From Clostridia bacterium (GTDB taxonomy: Bacteria > Bacillota > Clostridia > Christensenellales > Aristaeellaceae), in assembly GCA_017541205.1 (NCBI GenBank), contig JAFXZO010000055.1, positions 1 through 33,481 on the forward strand: a stretch of DNA of 33,481 nt, written 5' to 3'. The translations under genes were made by a program, and so were the position numbers. The number at the start of each line of letters is the position of its first letter. Positions within the stretch are counted from its first letter, which is position 1. The notes below the pieces were generated by a model. The model ran no database searches. It was not told where the DNA came from and saw nothing but the letters and a program-made list of their open reading frames with translations. Positions 31,737-33,481 of this stretch are shown here, one piece after another.

Positions 31737-33481
31737 TTACATGTCCATTCGGATGGCTTTGTGGCCGGTCAGTTCCTGGGTTTTTTCATCGGGCTGGCCC
31801 ATGGCGGCATACAGGACGACCTTGCCTTCGCTGATCTTTTCGCCGTCATCGTTCACCACCATAAAGCTGTCCGCGGATACGGGGATGGAAACGTGCACGA
31901 TCTTCCTTGCAGGCACAAACACGCGGGCAAAGGCCACCAGGCGGGGGTTCAGCGGCGCGTTTTCGCTGCCCTCATTCTGGCAGTAGACCTGCACCACGTC
32001 CTGGGTATCGCGGGCGCCGAGGTTTTCGACCTCCGCTTCCACATACACGGCGTTCTCTTCCTGGGCGATCTGGGCGCTCTTAACGTACACGTCGCCATAG
32101 GTGAGGCCGTAGCCGAAGGGATAAAGGGGCTTGCCGGGGAAGTAACGGTAGGTGCGCCCCTTCATGGCGTAGTCGGTGAAAGACGGCATTCCGTCCAGCT
32201 GTTCATTGTGGTAGAAGGTGACGGGCAGCTTGCCGGAAGGAGATACATGGCCCAGGATCAGATCGGCCACAGAGCGGCCGCCCTGCGCGCCTGAATACCA
32301 GCAAACCAGCACGGCGTCCGCCAGATCGCCCGCCTCTTTCAGGTCGATCGCGCTGCCCGCGGCCAGGCAGATGATCGTCGGCTTGCCGACCTTGAGCACC
32401 GCGTCCATCAGCCTGCGCTGGCTGGGCGGCAGAAGCAGGTTCAGTTTATCCGCGCTGCCGAAGGGATTGCCGGTGTCGCCCTGCTCGCCCTCGAGCGTCT
32501 CATCCAGGCCCACCACCAGCACCACCGCGTCGCTGTTTTCGGCGACGGTCAGCGCTTCGCTGAAACGGTCGTTCTCATACTGGGCAAGGTTGGTCATCTT
32601 GTCTTTGTACAGATGGCACCCTTCCGAGCAGAGCACCCGCGCCTTGCCCTTGAGCGCGTCCTGCAGGCCCGCCTGGATCGTGACATAGCGGGAGGAAGAG
32701 CCGTGATAATTGCCCACGAGGGAGGAGATGCTGTCCGCGTTGGGGCCGATCACGCCCAGGGTCTTGATCTTGTTTTCGTCCAGGGGCAGGATGCCGTTGT
32801 TCTTTACCAGTACGCAGCCTTCCAGCGCGGCCTGATCCGCTTTCTTCTGGTGATCCTCGCATTCGACCACGGTGTAGGGGATCTGGTCGTATTCGCTGCC
32901 TTCGCCCATGATGCCGAGCATATACCTGGTGGTGAACAGGCGGACCGCGCTTTCCCGCAGCTTCTTTTCATCCGCCGTGCCCGCCATCACCGCGGCGATC
33001 AGCTTTTCATAGACGCAGCCGCAGTTCAGGTCGCATCCGGCGTTGATCGCCATCGCGGCGGAATCCACGGGATTATCGGTGACGTGGTGGCCGCTGTGGA
33101 AATCGTTGATCGCCCAGCAGTCGGATACAAAATGCCCTTCAAAGCCCCATTCCCTGAGCAGGCCCATCAATTCCTTCGAGGCGCAGCAGGGCTCGCCGTT
33201 GGTGCGGTTATAAGCGCCCATCACGGCTTCCACGTGGGCTTCCTTCACCAGCTTTTCAAACGCGGCGACGTAGGTTTCCTTTAGATCCTTTTGGGTGCAT
33301 ACGGCGTTGAACTCATGGCGCAGGTCCTCGGGCCCGGAATGGACGGCGAAGTGCTTGGCGCAGGCGGCGGCCTTCATGGTTTCGCCTTTGCCCTGGAGGC
33401 CGCGCACGTACGCGCAGCCGATTTCGCCCGTCAGATACGGGTCTTCGCCAAAGGTCTCCTGGCCGCGGCCCCAGCGGGGAT
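31737..33481 (-). CDS. GH3 beta-xylosidase/beta-glucosidase (partial, N-terminus outside window)
   Basis: The frame stays open to the window edge, giving about 580 C-terminal residues. The first visible part, RWGRGQETFGEDPYLTG, is a typical GH3 segment, followed by AACAKHFAVHSGPED with HEFNA, and the nucleophile motif FVSDCWAI (Asp). The second domain has GNPFGSADKLNLLLPPSQ and the AGSAIDL segment. FPGKPLYPFGYGLTY leads into a C-terminal fibronectin-III-like domain. The KHFAVHSGPE/FNA pattern is most like beta-xylosidases, but beta-glucosidase cannot be excluded. With GH67 in the same window, use of xylo-oligosaccharides is a reasonable inference. The N-terminus, and so any signal peptide, is not visible. 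Confidence 0.93.
   Translation of the reverse strand, partial: PRWGRGQETFGEDPYLTGEIGCAYVRGLQGKGETMKAAACAKHFAVHSGPEDLRHEFNAVCTQKDLKETYVAAFEKLVKEAHVEAVMGAYNRTNGEPCCASKELMGLLREWGFEGHFVSDCWAINDFHSGHHVTDNPVDSAAMAINAGCDLNCGCVYEKLIAAVMAGTADEKKLRESAVRLFTTRYMLGIMGEGSEYDQIPYTVVECEDHQKKADQAALEGCVLVKNNGILPLDENKIKTLGVIGPNADSISSLVGNYHGSSSRYVTIQAGLQDALKGKARVLCSEGCHLYKDKMTNLAQYENDRFSEALTVAENSDAVVLVVGLDETLEGEQGDTGNPFGSADKLNLLLPPSQRRLMDAVLKVGKPTIICLAAGSAIDLKEAGDLADAVLVCWYSGAQGGRSVADLILGHVSPSGKLPVTFYHNEQLDGMPSFTDYAMKGRTYRYFPGKPLYPFGYGLTYGDVYVKSAQIAQEENAVYVEAEVENLGARDTQDVVQVYCQNEGSENAPLNPRLVAFARVFVPARKIVHVSIPVSADSFMVVNDDGEKISEGKVVLYAAMGQPDEKTQELTGHKAIRMDM

Noticed and set aside
1..33481. CRISPR arrays, tRNA/rRNA genes, insertion sequences, prophage
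   Set aside because: I saw no regularly spaced repeats, cloverleaf-like sequences, transposase, integrase or phage proteins on either strand.

Overview
The window reads as a chromosomal segment of a GC-rich Gram-positive anaerobe, most likely in the Clostridia. Signs are the lonB-lonA-engB gene order also known from Bacillus, a HelD-type RNA polymerase motor, a lipoprotein with a lipobox, A/G-rich Shine-Dalgarno sequences, frequent TTG/GTG starts, and GH67 plus GH3 xylan enzymes. A Christensenellales- or Oscillospirales-like gut or rumen bacterium is an inference; no rRNA or tRNA was seen to test it. No CRISPR array, insertion sequence, prophage or integrase was found.

Layout. 1-2137 (+): two halves of a heterodimeric ABC exporter, closed by a bidirectional terminator. 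2209-4925 (-): asd-dapA-dapB, three steps from aspartyl phosphate towards diaminopimelate and lysine. 5085-7070 (-): a condensation-domain-like acyltransferase coupled to a zinc-ribbon membrane protein; facing away is an MBL-fold hydrolase (7317-8237, +). 8250-10731 (-): a HelD-like helicase overlapping an acyl-carrier-like protein that seems to lack the carrier serine. 10798-10926 (+): a tiny self-contained transcription unit. 10932-14264 (-): metallophosphoesterase, methyltransferase and argH with overlapping ends. 14443-21127 (-): aguA, lonB, lon, engB. 21519-24612 (+): a secreted acidic protein, a VanY-like carboxypeptidase, a PPC/DUF296 protein and a decayed copy of the secreted protein. 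24682-28820 (+): an APC permease, a polyprenyl-phosphate sugar transferase and a surface lipoprotein with a PIG-L deacetylase domain. 28896-31444 (-): a two-receiver enzyme with both GGDEF and HD-GYP domains, preceded by a possible 54-aa ORF. 31737 to the end (-): a GH3 beta-xylosidase/glucosidase cut by the window edge.

How they work together. asd, dapA and dapB supply peptidoglycan and lysine precursors, and the VanY-like enzyme would trim peptidoglycan stem peptides. GH67 and GH3 activities fit xylo-oligosaccharide use, although the genes are in separate units. The sugar transferase and the lipoprotein deacetylase look like a small envelope-polysaccharide unit, and the convergent c-di-GMP enzyme is a plausible regulator of it. 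LonB, LonA and EngB form the protein quality-control and ribosome-assembly block.

The most noteworthy items are the REC-GGDEF-REC-HD-GYP protein with both catalytic signatures intact, the terminator hairpin that carries the lonB ribosome-binding site in its 3' arm, the 16-codon transcription unit at 10.8 kb, the carrier-like protein paired with HelD, and the decayed paralogue at 24.4 kb. I did not see a clearly new multi-gene defence or mobile system.
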